64,000 nt of DNA from Synergistaceae bacterium (GTDB lineage Bacteria > Synergistota > Synergistia > Synergistales > Acetomicrobiaceae). Below the pieces are notes generated by a model. It worked only from the letters and a program-made list of their open reading frames with translations. It searched no databases and was not told the origin of the DNA. The stretch is taken from the NCBI GenBank assembly GCA_012518015.1, contig JAAYTM010000084.1, forward strand, positions 1 through 64,000, written 5' to 3'. Position 1 is the stretch's first letter. Each line of letters starts with the position of its first letter. Below are positions 55,169 through 64,000 of this stretch, one piece after another. The translations under genes and the position numbers were made by a program.

Positions 55169-58100
55169 TGGGTTTAAAAGCTTCGGAGAGCATGTAGAAA
55201 TATTGCTATCGAGGAAATTAACCGTCATTGCGGGTCCAAATGGGAGCGGGAAGAGCAACATTTTGGATGCTGTTAGATGGGTATTGGGAGAACAATCTCC
55301 GACCCGCTTGAGGATCTCAAAGCAAAGCGACTTGCTCTTTCAAGGAAGTCCCTCGTGGCCACCGGCCAAGGAAGCATGGGTTTCGTTTGTGGCTAAACAT
55401 GATGGTAAATCACGAATCTTCAAGCGCATACTTGATGAAAATGGCTCCACCTTTATAGTGGATGGAAAAAAGATCAGACTCTATGAAATGGAAGAAGAAA
55501 AGCGCCGTTTGGGATTAGAGGGGATTGATTTTGCCTTCATAAGCCAGGGCGAAGTATTGGAAGTTATAAACCAAAGACCCAACGACAGAAGAGAAAACCT
55601 GGAACTCCTATTTGGCATAGCTTCCTATCGCAAAAAGAGGGAAGAAGCGCTTTTAAAGCTTGTTGGCGTAGATGAGGAAGCACGAAGACTTAAAACATTG
55701 ATTGATGAGCTAAAACTTAGGCGAAATGATATTCACCCACAGGTGTTAAAGGCTACGAGAAAGAAAGAGCTTCAAGATTCCTTGGAAAATATTACAAAGA
55801 GGATGAAGGAGCTTGAATACGCAAAAATTTTGCGTGACCTTGAGGTTCATATAGCGCACAAAACAGAGATCAATCGCAAATGTTCCGCTGCAGAGATGTG
55901 GGTTTTACTTTGGGAAAGGGCTTTGAATTTTTTTGAAGAAAAAGTCAAGGCCCTGGAGATCAAGTACAAGGAAAATAAAGAAAACCTTTTAAATCTTTCT
56001 GCAGAAGTTAGAAATTTGAAGAAGAAATTGTCTTCTTTATCTTTGGAACGTAAGAGTACAAAAGACCTCTACTTGCGATTGAAGAAAGAGATTGATGTGG
56101 CTCGTAGGTCCATGCAAAAACTTGAGTCGGAGAAGGGAAAATTAGAGTTCGTCATCGAGGACTTAAGTAGCGAGTTAAACGCGAGGAAAAGACAATATAG
56201 TGAATTGGGATCGATGATAAATGAGCGGATTTCAAAGATAAAGGAGCTTGCTATAACCAAGGAAAAACTGCTCGAAAAAAAAGCTTATTATGAGGCAGCT
56301 GCTCTAGATTTAAAGCGCAAGATCCGTTTTATGGGGAAAAGCTACGGTGATTTAGTGGCCCAAAGGCTAAATATTCAAAAAGAGCTGTTGAAATATGAAG
56401 AGACTTTAAAGGAGATTGATTTCCACTTACATGTGGAAGAGAAGGCCTTTGAGGATCTATCGTCAGAGCGCTCTAAGGCCTTTGCTCAGGTCCAAAATTT
56501 AGCCTCCGAGTTGCAGTCCAGAAGGAAAGAAGAGATCAAACTAAGCTCTGATATCGAAAGAATAAAGGACATGCTGGCTTCCGGGGCTTATCCCAGGCCT
56601 GTGGAATTTCTATTGGCAGCCAAAAGGCTCGGAAAGCTAAACGTCGATTTCAAGGCATTTGTTGATGTTATATCTTGTCCGAAGGAGTACATTGTTGCCT
56701 TGCAATCCTTTTTGGGTGGCAGGCAGTTTTGGATACTGGTACATGACGAAGACAGCGCTCTCAAGTGTATCGACCATATAAAGAGGGCAAACGTGGGAAG
56801 AGCCACCTTCCTGCCTTTAAATAGAGCCAATCCGCGGAGGAAAGCTCTAAATATCTTGCCTGACGGAACAGACGTGATAGGTTGGTTAATTGAACTGATT
56901 GATTACGATACCAAGTGGGAGAAGGGAGTCATGCATCTTCTTGGAAACTTACTGCTCGTAAGTGATTATGAAGGGGGAGCTCAAATCTCAAGGATGTATA
57001 AAGCCTTTCCCGTGGTTACTTTAGAAGGGGAAGTTTTTTTACCCAGCGGGACAATATCGGGTGGCGGCGCAGTCGAGCCCTCAAAGAATGTGTTAGATCT
57101 TAAAAATTCTTTGAGAGAAAAAATAGACGCACTTAAAACCCTTCGAGGAGAAACAAAACAGTTAAATCTTGCGTTAACTAGAGAAGAAAAGAAAGAAATA
57201 TCTTTAAAAAATAAAACTCAAGAAAAATTAGATTTAATTAATGAGCTTAAGGAAAAAAGAGAAAAAATAATGACATTACTAGAAAGTGACAGCAAAAAGA
57301 TTGCCGGATTTGATGTTGAAATTTCGAAATTGAAAAAAGAAATTCGCGAGTGCATCTCATGTTTGAGCGGGCATAGTTTAGAGCTTCAAAAGGCTATTTC
57401 AGGAATTGCAGAAATGAAGGAGTTAGATTTAAACGATAAATTGCAGGATGACTTAAATGTGTTGGCAAAAGAAATAGAAGTGATGCAAGAGAGGATAAAA
57501 GGGCGTCAGGATGTTTTGAAGAAAGTTCAGGAAGATTTGTCCTCCATCGAGGGCTACATATCTACGAGGCAAAAGGAAGCGATTAAGGCCGAAAATTTAA
57601 TCCGGGATTACGGTTTTAAGATTTCCGAAGATGCGTCAGTCTATAAAAATCTGTGGCATGAGCAAAGGATGCTTGAAGAGGAGATAAAAGCGTTAGAAAA
57701 AGAAATAGAAAAGGCCGAGAAGTTAGCACGTAAGATATCTTCAAAGCGCGAAAGAGCCAAAGATCGATACAAAAGACTTGAAGTTGAAAGTTCTTTATTG
57801 GAAGAAAAGTTGAAAAACCTGTTTGAACAAAAGGCAAAGCTTGAAGAAGAGGATGGCAGTGAAGTAAAGGATGTATCTTGCATCGACGATGAAGAAATAA
57901 AGAGCCTTAAGACGAAGGCTAAGAAGGTACAATATGAGCTCGCCCAATTTTTTGACGTAGACAGCGGCGTTTTGTCCGAGGATGCGTCATTGGCAGCACG
58001 TATTTCTTATTTGTCTGAACAACATAACGATGTGTGTGTGGCTAAAAAAGAGCTCGAATCAATGATAGAAGATACGGACAGGCAGGCTGGTATTTTGTTC

Positions 58101-58550
58101 GAGGGGGCTTTGAGCGCGATCAATCGACGTTTTAACGCGATATTCGTAAGGTTATTTGGAGGTGGCGAAGCCCGTCTTGCTATGAGTGACGAATTTGACC
58201 TTTGGAATTCAGGCGTAGATATTTCAGCCAGGCCGCCTGGCAAACGTCCTCAAAGTTTAGCTCAACTTTCCGGGGGTGAGCGCTCCCTGACGGCAATAGC
58301 TTATCTTTTTTCGACCATGGAGGAAGCTCTTGTTCCCCTGGCTATCTTGGATGAAGTTGATGCTTCTTTGGATGAAGCTAACCTGAGGCGTTTTGCTGAA
58401 TTGGTGGAGGAGTATTCGCAAAACATCCAGATAGTGGCAATTACTCATAGAAGGTTGACCATGGAGAAGGCAGATATAATGTACGGTGTTACCTTAGAAG
58501 AACCGGGGTTATCTAAGGTAATAAGCGTAAAACTTTCTGAGTGGGAATGA
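55143..58550 (+). CDS. smc: Chromosome segregation ATPase SMC
   Basis: Condensin motor for chromosome organisation. Walker A AGPNGSGKSNILDAV (near residue 27), long coiled coils flanking a hinge at about 480-660, signature LAQLSGGERSLTA and Walker B PLAILDEVDASLDEANL. The longest frame starts at TTG 55122, but AAGGAGAT (55131-55138) points to TTG 55143, giving the normal start MYIERIALNGFKSF and 1135 aa. Start lies inside rng, so translation of the two is probably coupled. ScpA and ScpB are not in the window. Confidence 0.95.
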   Translation: MYIERIALNGFKSFGEHVEILLSRKLTVIAGPNGSGKSNILDAVRWVLGEQSPTRLRISKQSDLLFQGSPSWPPAKEAWVSFVAKHDGKSRIFKRILDENGSTFIVDGKKIRLYEMEEEKRRLGLEGIDFAFISQGEVLEVINQRPNDRRENLELLFGIASYRKKREEALLKLVGVDEEARRLKTLIDELKLRRNDIHPQVLKATRKKELQDSLENITKRMKELEYAKILRDLEVHIAHKTEINRKCSAAEMWVLLWERALNFFEEKVKALEIKYKENKENLLNLSAEVRNLKKKLSSLSLERKSTKDLYLRLKKEIDVARRSMQKLESEKGKLEFVIEDLSSELNARKRQYSELGSMINERISKIKELAITKEKLLEKKAYYEAAALDLKRKIRFMGKSYGDLVAQRLNIQKELLKYEETLKEIDFHLHVEEKAFEDLSSERSKAFAQVQNLASELQSRRKEEIKLSSDIERIKDMLASGAYPRPVEFLLAAKRLGKLNVDFKAFVDVISCPKEYIVALQSFLGGRQFWILVHDEDSALKCIDHIKRANVGRATFLPLNRANPRRKALNILPDGTDVIGWLIELIDYDTKWEKGVMHLLGNLLLVSDYEGGAQISRMYKAFPVVTLEGEVFLPSGTISGGGAVEPSKNVLDLKNSLREKIDALKTLRGETKQLNLALTREEKKEISLKNKTQEKLDLINELKEKREKIMTLLESDSKKIAGFDVEISKLKKEIRECISCLSGHSLELQKAISGIAEMKELDLNDKLQDDLNVLAKEIEVMQERIKGRQDVLKKVQEDLSSIEGYISTRQKEAIKAENLIRDYGFKISEDASVYKNLWHEQRMLEEEIKALEKEIEKAEKLARKISSKRERAKDRYKRLEVESSLLEEKLKNLFEQKAKLEEEDGSEVKDVSCIDDEEIKSLKTKAKKVQYELAQFFDVDSGVLSEDASLAARISYLSEQHNDVCVAKKELESMIEDTDRQAGILFEGALSAINRRFNAIFVRLFGGGEARLAMSDEFDLWNSGVDISARPPGKRPQSLAQLSGGERSLTAIAYLFSTMEEALVPLAILDEVDASLDEANLRRFAELVEEYSQNIQIVAITHRRLTMEKADIMYGVTLEEPGLSKVISVKLSEWE

Positions 58551-58555
58551 TTTAA

Positions 58556-59287
58556 TTGATAGAGAGCACTTTCGATGACATACTTTATGGAAAATTGAAG
58601 ATGCACCAACCTTTGCACGGGCCACGCATATCTGTAGATACGATATTATTGTCTTGGTTTGCAAAACTCAAAAACGATGACAATGTCATTGAGCTGGGCA
58701 CGGCTAGCGGAGCAGTGGCCTTGATCTTGGCTAAAAGATGGCCCCACGTCCCCGTAATAAGGGCCATTGACATTCAAGAAGACCTGATAAAGATGGCCAA
58801 AGAAAACGCGGCGATCAACGGCCTTAGCGATCGCGTGGTGTTTGAAGTGGGGGATATAAGAAAAATACACGCTCTTTACCCAACCCAATCCTTTGACGTT
58901 GTTGTGGTTAACCCACCTTATAACGATATTTCTGGAAGCAGGATCAGTCCCAAACGAAATTTGGCCATCTCGAGGCAAGGGATCGCCTGCACTCTTGAAG
59001 ATGTAATAAAGGCGTCATTTTACTTGTTAAAGGACAAGGGGAGACTTTATCTTATATTGAGGGCAAAGCGCATCTCAGAGCTTTGCTACTTTCTTGAAAA
59101 GAATCGGATGCCGCTTAAAAGACTTAAAGTCGTGTACCCTAAGCCGGGAAGGGAGGCCTCGGTAGTCTTGGTTGAGGCCAGAAGAAATACTGGCAGGGGA
59201 GCTTGCATAGAACCACCTGTATATATCTGTGATGAATCAGGAAATTACACGCCCGAACTTCTTTCGGCTTACAAAATAGGTGAATGA
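58556..59287 (+). CDS. TrmN6-like N6-adenine methyltransferase
   Basis: SAM-dependent methyltransferase of the YfiC/TrmN6 group, which in E. coli makes m6A37 in tRNA-Val. QPLHGPRISVDTILLSWF is the typical N-terminal segment, VIELGTASGAVALILA is motif I and VVVNPPYND the catalytic NPPY motif. 243 aa. TTG start six bases after smc, with a weak ribosome-binding site. Overlaps rsmI by four bases. Exact RNA target not provable by sequence. Confidence 0.85.
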   Translation: MIESTFDDILYGKLKMHQPLHGPRISVDTILLSWFAKLKNDDNVIELGTASGAVALILAKRWPHVPVIRAIDIQEDLIKMAKENAAINGLSDRVVFEVGDIRKIHALYPTQSFDVVVVNPPYNDISGSRISPKRNLAISRQGIACTLEDVIKASFYLLKDKGRLYLILRAKRISELCYFLEKNRMPLKRLKVVYPKPGREASVVLVEARRNTGRGACIEPPVYICDESGNYTPELLSAYKIGE

Positions 59288-60141
59288 CGGTGCCTCTTTT
59301 TGTCGTACCCACGCCCATCGGCAATTTAAAAGATATAACTTTTAGGGCACTTGATACGATAAAAACTGCAGATGTTTTACTTTGTGAAGATACTAGACGT
59401 ACCATGAAGCTCCTTAACTATTACGATATTAAGGTCAAAATGCTTTCTTATCACGAACATAACGAAAGAAATCGTACGAAAGAAGTCCTAGATATGTTGA
59501 GCAAAGGCTTAAAGGTAGCTTTGACCTCTGATGCGGGTACCCCCTGCATATCTGATCCGGGGTACATTTTGGTATCAGAGGCGATAAAGGCAGGGTTTGA
59601 AGTTGACGCACTGCCTGGGCCCTCTGCCATTTTGCCCGCCCTTATCATGTCAGGTCTTCCAATGGATCGTTTCTTTTTTCTGGGCTTTCTTCCGGATAAA
59701 AGGGGTCCAAGGAGAAAATTTTTAGCTTCTTTAAAAAAACTTGCCTTTACTTCAATTTTTTATGTTGCCCCCCATAAATTAAAGCGCGATTTGTCGGATA
59801 TCCTCGGAGTGTGGGGCGACAGGCAAGCTGCCTTGATCAGGGAGATATCCAAATTGCATCAGGAGTGCCGCCGCAACTTGCTGTCCGAACTCTTAAAAGA
59901 AGCTGAAGGAATAAAAGGAGAGCTGACACTTGTGGTGGATGGGTCCCAAGATGTATCTCAAAAAGAAGAGGACGACTCTTGGCAAAAAGTGGCCACCCAT
60001 TTGCGAAATTGTGGTATGCCCCTAAAAGATGTTGCAAAAACGCTATCCGAAAGCTATGGTATAAAGAAAAATCTAGTCAGAAAATTCGTCTTGGATCAAG
60101 AAAGATTAGAAAGATTGGAGGAGGAAAAAGATGAATCGTGA
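59284..60141 (+). CDS. rsmI: 16S rRNA 2'-O-methyltransferase (C1402)
   Basis: Tetrapyrrole-methylase-fold enzyme that methylates the ribose of C1402. VPTPIGNLKDITFRALDTIK, CEDTRRTMKLLN, SDAGTPCISDPGY and LPGPSAILPALIMSGLP are characteristic. 285 aa. Overlaps both the upstream methyltransferase and downstream metG, forming a translation-related operon. Confidence 0.96.
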   Translation: MTVPLFVVPTPIGNLKDITFRALDTIKTADVLLCEDTRRTMKLLNYYDIKVKMLSYHEHNERNRTKEVLDMLSKGLKVALTSDAGTPCISDPGYILVSEAIKAGFEVDALPGPSAILPALIMSGLPMDRFFFLGFLPDKRGPRRKFLASLKKLAFTSIFYVAPHKLKRDLSDILGVWGDRQAALIREISKLHQECRRNLLSELLKEAEGIKGELTLVVDGSQDVSQKEEDDSWQKVATHLRNCGMPLKDVAKTLSESYGIKKNLVRKFVLDQERLERLEEEKDES

Positions 60142-62071
60142 AAGTTGCTTTTACATCACAACTCCCATTTATTACGTGAACGACGTTCCTCATATTGGTC
60201 ATGCTTACACTACGGTGGCCGCCGATGTGATGGCCAGGTATAAGAGGATGCACGGCATTGACGTCCTTTTTTCGACCGGCACTGACGAACATGGTCAAAA
60301 GGTTCAGCAGGCAGCCCAAAAAGAAGGCGTGACACCTCAGCAGTTGGCCGACAGGACCGTCCAAAATTTCAAAAACTTATGGGAGAAACTAAACATTTCT
60401 TATGACGACTTCATAAGGACTACTGAACCAAGACACATCGAAGTAGTGCAATATATTTTTAAAAAACTTATGGACCAAGGCGATATCTACAAGGGAACAT
60501 ACGAAGGTTGGTATTGTATTCCCTGCGAAACCTATGTATCGAAAAGTCAATTGGGCGAAGACATGATCTGCCCTGATTGCAAGAGGCCTTTGGAAAAGAT
60601 GACTGAAGAAAGCTACTTCTTTCGCATGTCCAAGTACGAACAGCCGCTTCTTGAGTTTTACGAGAATAATCCAACGGCGATCTTACCTGAATCTCGCTAC
60701 AATGAGATAGTTAGCTTCATAAGGATGGGGCTAAAAGACCAGTCCGTATCTAGGACAACTTTGAAGTGGGGCATACCAATACCGGGCGATGATGCTCACG
60801 TAGTGTACGTTTGGTTTGATGCCCTTATAAATTACTTGACTGTCTGCGGATATCCTGAGGACGAACAAAGGTGGAGGAAATATTGGCCCGTAGTGCATCA
60901 CTTGGTTGGCAAGGATATACTTCGTTTTCATAGCGTGGTATGGCCTGCTATGCTTCTGGCGCTTGGGGTTAATCCTCCTAAACAGGTCTTCGCTCACGGA
61001 TGGTGGACCGTTGAAGGAGAAAAGATGTCCAAATCGAAAGGCAACGTCGTGGATCCCTTTGAGATTATCGAGATTTACGGCGTCGATCCCTTTCGCTACT
61101 TCCTGCTGAGGGAGGTGTCCTTCGGTTTGGACGGAGACTTTTCGGAAAAGGCGTTGGTGCAGAGGATCAATTTCGATTTGGCGAACGATCTAGGAAATTT
61201 GCTATCTAGAACGTTACAGATGGTTGTAAAATATTTTGGCGGAATTGTGCCAGAACCCATGCTTGAGCCCACCAAGGAAGATGCTGAGATAGGAAAAGAA
61301 GTAGTTAAAAGACTGATGCAAAAATTTGACAGCTACATGTCTCGTTTTGCCTATGATGAGGCTTTAAGGGAGATATGGGCTTACATTGGTTTGGCCAATA
61401 AATATATAGACATAACCATGCCTTGGAAATTGGGGGAGGAAGGCGAAAAGGATCGTTTGAGCAACGTGTTGTACAACTTATGCGAAGCTTTAAAAAACAT
61501 TGCCCTTCTTGTTGCTCCCTTTATGCCTGAAAAATCGTTTGAGATATGGGAACAGCTCGGCCTAAAGGATAAACTTTCTATGGATAGCTTTGAAACGATG
61601 GATAGGCCCTTCCCGGCGGGGACGGCCATCAGCAAAAAGGGAGTCCTTTTTCCTCGAATTGATCTAAAAAAATGGGCTGTTGAAAAAGCGGAAAGAGATT
61701 CCAAAAAAGGCTTACAACCAGATCCCGGAGAACACGAAGACGAGATATCGATCGATGATTTCAAAAAAGTTGAACTTAGAGTGGCAAAGATCGTTGCCGT
61801 TGATCACATCCCCGGAGCCGATAAACTTTATAAGCTGTCGATTGATCTTGGATATGAGCGAAGAATGATAGTTGCAGGTATAAAGGAATTTTATTCCCCA
61901 GAGGACCTTGTAGGCAAAAAAATTGTGGTGATATGCAACTTGAAGCCCGCTAAGCTTCGAGGAGTTGTAAGCAATGGAATGCTTTTGGCCGCGGAGTCTC
62001 CGGACGGATCCCAACTAGCGCTCCTTACTGTGGACAACGAAGACATACCCTTGGGAAGCCGCGTGCATTGA
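60131..62071 (+). CDS. metG: Methionyl-tRNA synthetase (with C-terminal tRNA-binding domain)
   Basis: Class I aminoacyl-tRNA synthetase. HIGH at residues 21-24, KMSKS at 298-302, and a CxxC zinc pair pattern in YCIPCETYV ... MICPDCKRPL. The last ~100 residues form a TRBD/EMAP-like domain (KVELRVAKIVAVDHIPGADKL and LKPAKLRGVVSNGMLLAA) that helps hold tRNA and dimerise. 646 aa. GGAGGAGG precedes the ATG, which overlaps the rsmI stop. Confidence 0.97.
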   Translation: MNRESCFYITTPIYYVNDVPHIGHAYTTVAADVMARYKRMHGIDVLFSTGTDEHGQKVQQAAQKEGVTPQQLADRTVQNFKNLWEKLNISYDDFIRTTEPRHIEVVQYIFKKLMDQGDIYKGTYEGWYCIPCETYVSKSQLGEDMICPDCKRPLEKMTEESYFFRMSKYEQPLLEFYENNPTAILPESRYNEIVSFIRMGLKDQSVSRTTLKWGIPIPGDDAHVVYVWFDALINYLTVCGYPEDEQRWRKYWPVVHHLVGKDILRFHSVVWPAMLLALGVNPPKQVFAHGWWTVEGEKMSKSKGNVVDPFEIIEIYGVDPFRYFLLREVSFGLDGDFSEKALVQRINFDLANDLGNLLSRTLQMVVKYFGGIVPEPMLEPTKEDAEIGKEVVKRLMQKFDSYMSRFAYDEALREIWAYIGLANKYIDITMPWKLGEEGEKDRLSNVLYNLCEALKNIALLVAPFMPEKSFEIWEQLGLKDKLSMDSFETMDRPFPAGTAISKKGVLFPRIDLKKWAVEKAERDSKKGLQPDPGEHEDEISIDDFKKVELRVAKIVAVDHIPGADKLYKLSIDLGYERRMIVAGIKEFYSPEDLVGKKIVVICNLKPAKLRGVVSNGMLLAAESPDGSQLALLTVDNEDIPLGSRVH

Positions 62072-62103
62072 GCCTATATTAATTTAAGGGAGTTGTAACG
62101 GTT

Positions 62104-62877
62104 GTGTCCCTAGTTGATACTCATTGTCATATATACATGCCAGCATTAAAGTCAAGACTCGATGATGTTCTGTCAAGAGCAGTTGACAGAGGTTTAAGTC
62201 GCTTGTTGATAGTTGGAGCTGACGAGGCCTCAAGCTTTGAGGCCCTATCGCTGGCAAAGGAGATATCTTCGATAAGGACATTCGCTGCTGTTGGCGTTCA
62301 TCCACATGACGCTAAAGAGTTAAATGGAGTAATACCTGAAGAACTCATTTCTTTGGGTGAAAACGAACATGTCATCGCCATAGGGGAGACGGGATTGGAT
62401 TATTATCGCAACCTCTCCCCTGCCAGTGCCCAGCGGGATATCTTTGCAAAGCACATAGAGTGGGCCAAAAGCTTGAAAAAACCGCTGATATGTCATATAA
62501 GGGATGCTTACGATGAGGCGTTAGCTATCCTAAAGTCGGAAGGCGCCCATGAAGTGGGCGGGATTTTGCATTGCTTTCAGGGGAACAAAGATCATGCAAT
62601 GAGGGCAATCGATATGGGATTTTATATCTCCTTTGCATGTAATATCACGTATAAGAAAAATGAAATCTTAAGAGAAGTGTCCGCGTCCATTCCCTTGGAC
62701 AGGGTACTTTGTGAAACTGATTCTCCTTATCTTTCGCCTGAAAATTCGCGGGGAAAGGTAAATGAACCGGCCAACGTGAGTTATGTTTATGAGACCATAG
62801 CTTCATTGCGGGGCATGCCTTTTGATGAGTTAACAAAAGTTGTAATGGAAAATTCGATCAGTCTTTTAGGATGGTAA
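62104..62877 (+). CDS. tatD: TatD family metal-dependent deoxyribonuclease
   Basis: Amidohydrolase-fold nuclease. VDTHCHIYMP at the N-terminus supplies metal ligands, with GVHPHDA, GETGLDYYRN, HIRDAYDEAL and CETDSPYLSPE. 257 aa. GTG 62104 follows AAGGGAG. The order metG-tatD is common in bacteria. Followed after three bases by tgt. Confidence 0.93.
   Translation: MSLVDTHCHIYMPALKSRLDDVLSRAVDRGLSRLLIVGADEASSFEALSLAKEISSIRTFAAVGVHPHDAKELNGVIPEELISLGENEHVIAIGETGLDYYRNLSPASAQRDIFAKHIEWAKSLKKPLICHIRDAYDEALAILKSEGAHEVGGILHCFQGNKDHAMRAIDMGFYISFACNITYKKNEILREVSASIPLDRVLCETDSPYLSPENSRGKVNEPANVSYVYETIASLRGMPFDELTKVVMENSISLLGW

Positions 62878-64000
<1,123 letters not shown>

Overview
The window reads as one stretch of a bacterial chromosome with housekeeping gene content. 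It holds about 58 protein genes, all but one on the + strand. The organism looks like a diderm (LptA- and LptB-type lipopolysaccharide export genes), strictly anaerobic, amino-acid-fermenting bacterium: rubredoxin, Rex, a K+-type membrane pyrophosphatase, a hydrogenase maturation protease and an alanine-catabolism set. Gene order and protein flavour suggest the phylum Synergistetes, possibly near Acetomicrobium/Anaerobaculum. That is inference from memory, not from a search. I see no rRNA, tRNA, CRISPR array, insertion sequence or prophage gene.

Layout. (1) 1-2.7 kb: alanine module (3' end of an AGCS-type alanine:cation symporter, alanine racemase, alanine dehydrogenase). (2) 2.7-7.4 kb: transketolase, the tRNA m1A58 methyltransferase TrmI, QueH, an AIR-synthase/HypE-like protein and rubredoxin. 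(3) 7.4-12 kb: a promoter and a T-box leader with a probable threonine (ACC) specifier, ahead of thrC-thrB-aspartokinase-asd. (4) 12-18.3 kb: an LptA-like protein, LptB, the only minus-strand gene (hydrogenase maturation protease), MurJ, Hsp33, a secreted unknown, a very short Cys-rich zinc-ribbon protein and TsaD. (5) 18.3-24.9 kb: CIRCE-groES-groEL, LarB, RNase R, an AI-2E-type permease and a MobB-like GTPase. (6) 25-34 kb: hppA with its own promoters, dnaG-rpoD, an eRF1-like (baeRF) protein, an RqcP-like S4 protein, enolase and Rex. (7) 34-44 kb: yajC-secD-secF, a coiled-coil small protein with a radical SAM enzyme, lapA, recJ, relA/spoT, dtd and an MBL-fold hydrolase. (8) 44-51 kb: a morphogenesis and division chain, mreB-mreC-mreD-mrdA-minC-minD-minE-rodA. 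(9) 51-64 kb: a TIGR03960-type radical SAM protein, a TIGR03936 protein, RNase G, SMC, a TrmN6-like methyltransferase, rsmI, metG, tatD and tgt (cut by the window end).

Genes are tightly packed, often with ATGA-type overlaps, so most regions are long operons. Recurrent themes are translation and RNA modification (TrmI, QueH, TsaD, TrmN6-like, RsmI, Tgt, Dtd, MetG, RNase R, RNase G, the eRF1-like protein and the RqcP-like protein), envelope assembly (Lpt, MurJ, Sec, Mre/Mrd/Rod, Min) and anaerobic energy and amino-acid metabolism. TTG and GTG starts are very common, and in many genes the ribosome-binding site moves the start downstream of the longest reading frame; those choices are noted per gene. 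The items I consider most worth a second look are the threonine T-box leader, the eRF1-like protein beside an RqcP-like gene, an MreB with an altered phosphate-2 motif, a self-complementary Shine-Dalgarno before a coiled-coil/radical SAM pair, and the tiny Cys-rich gene upstream of tsaD.
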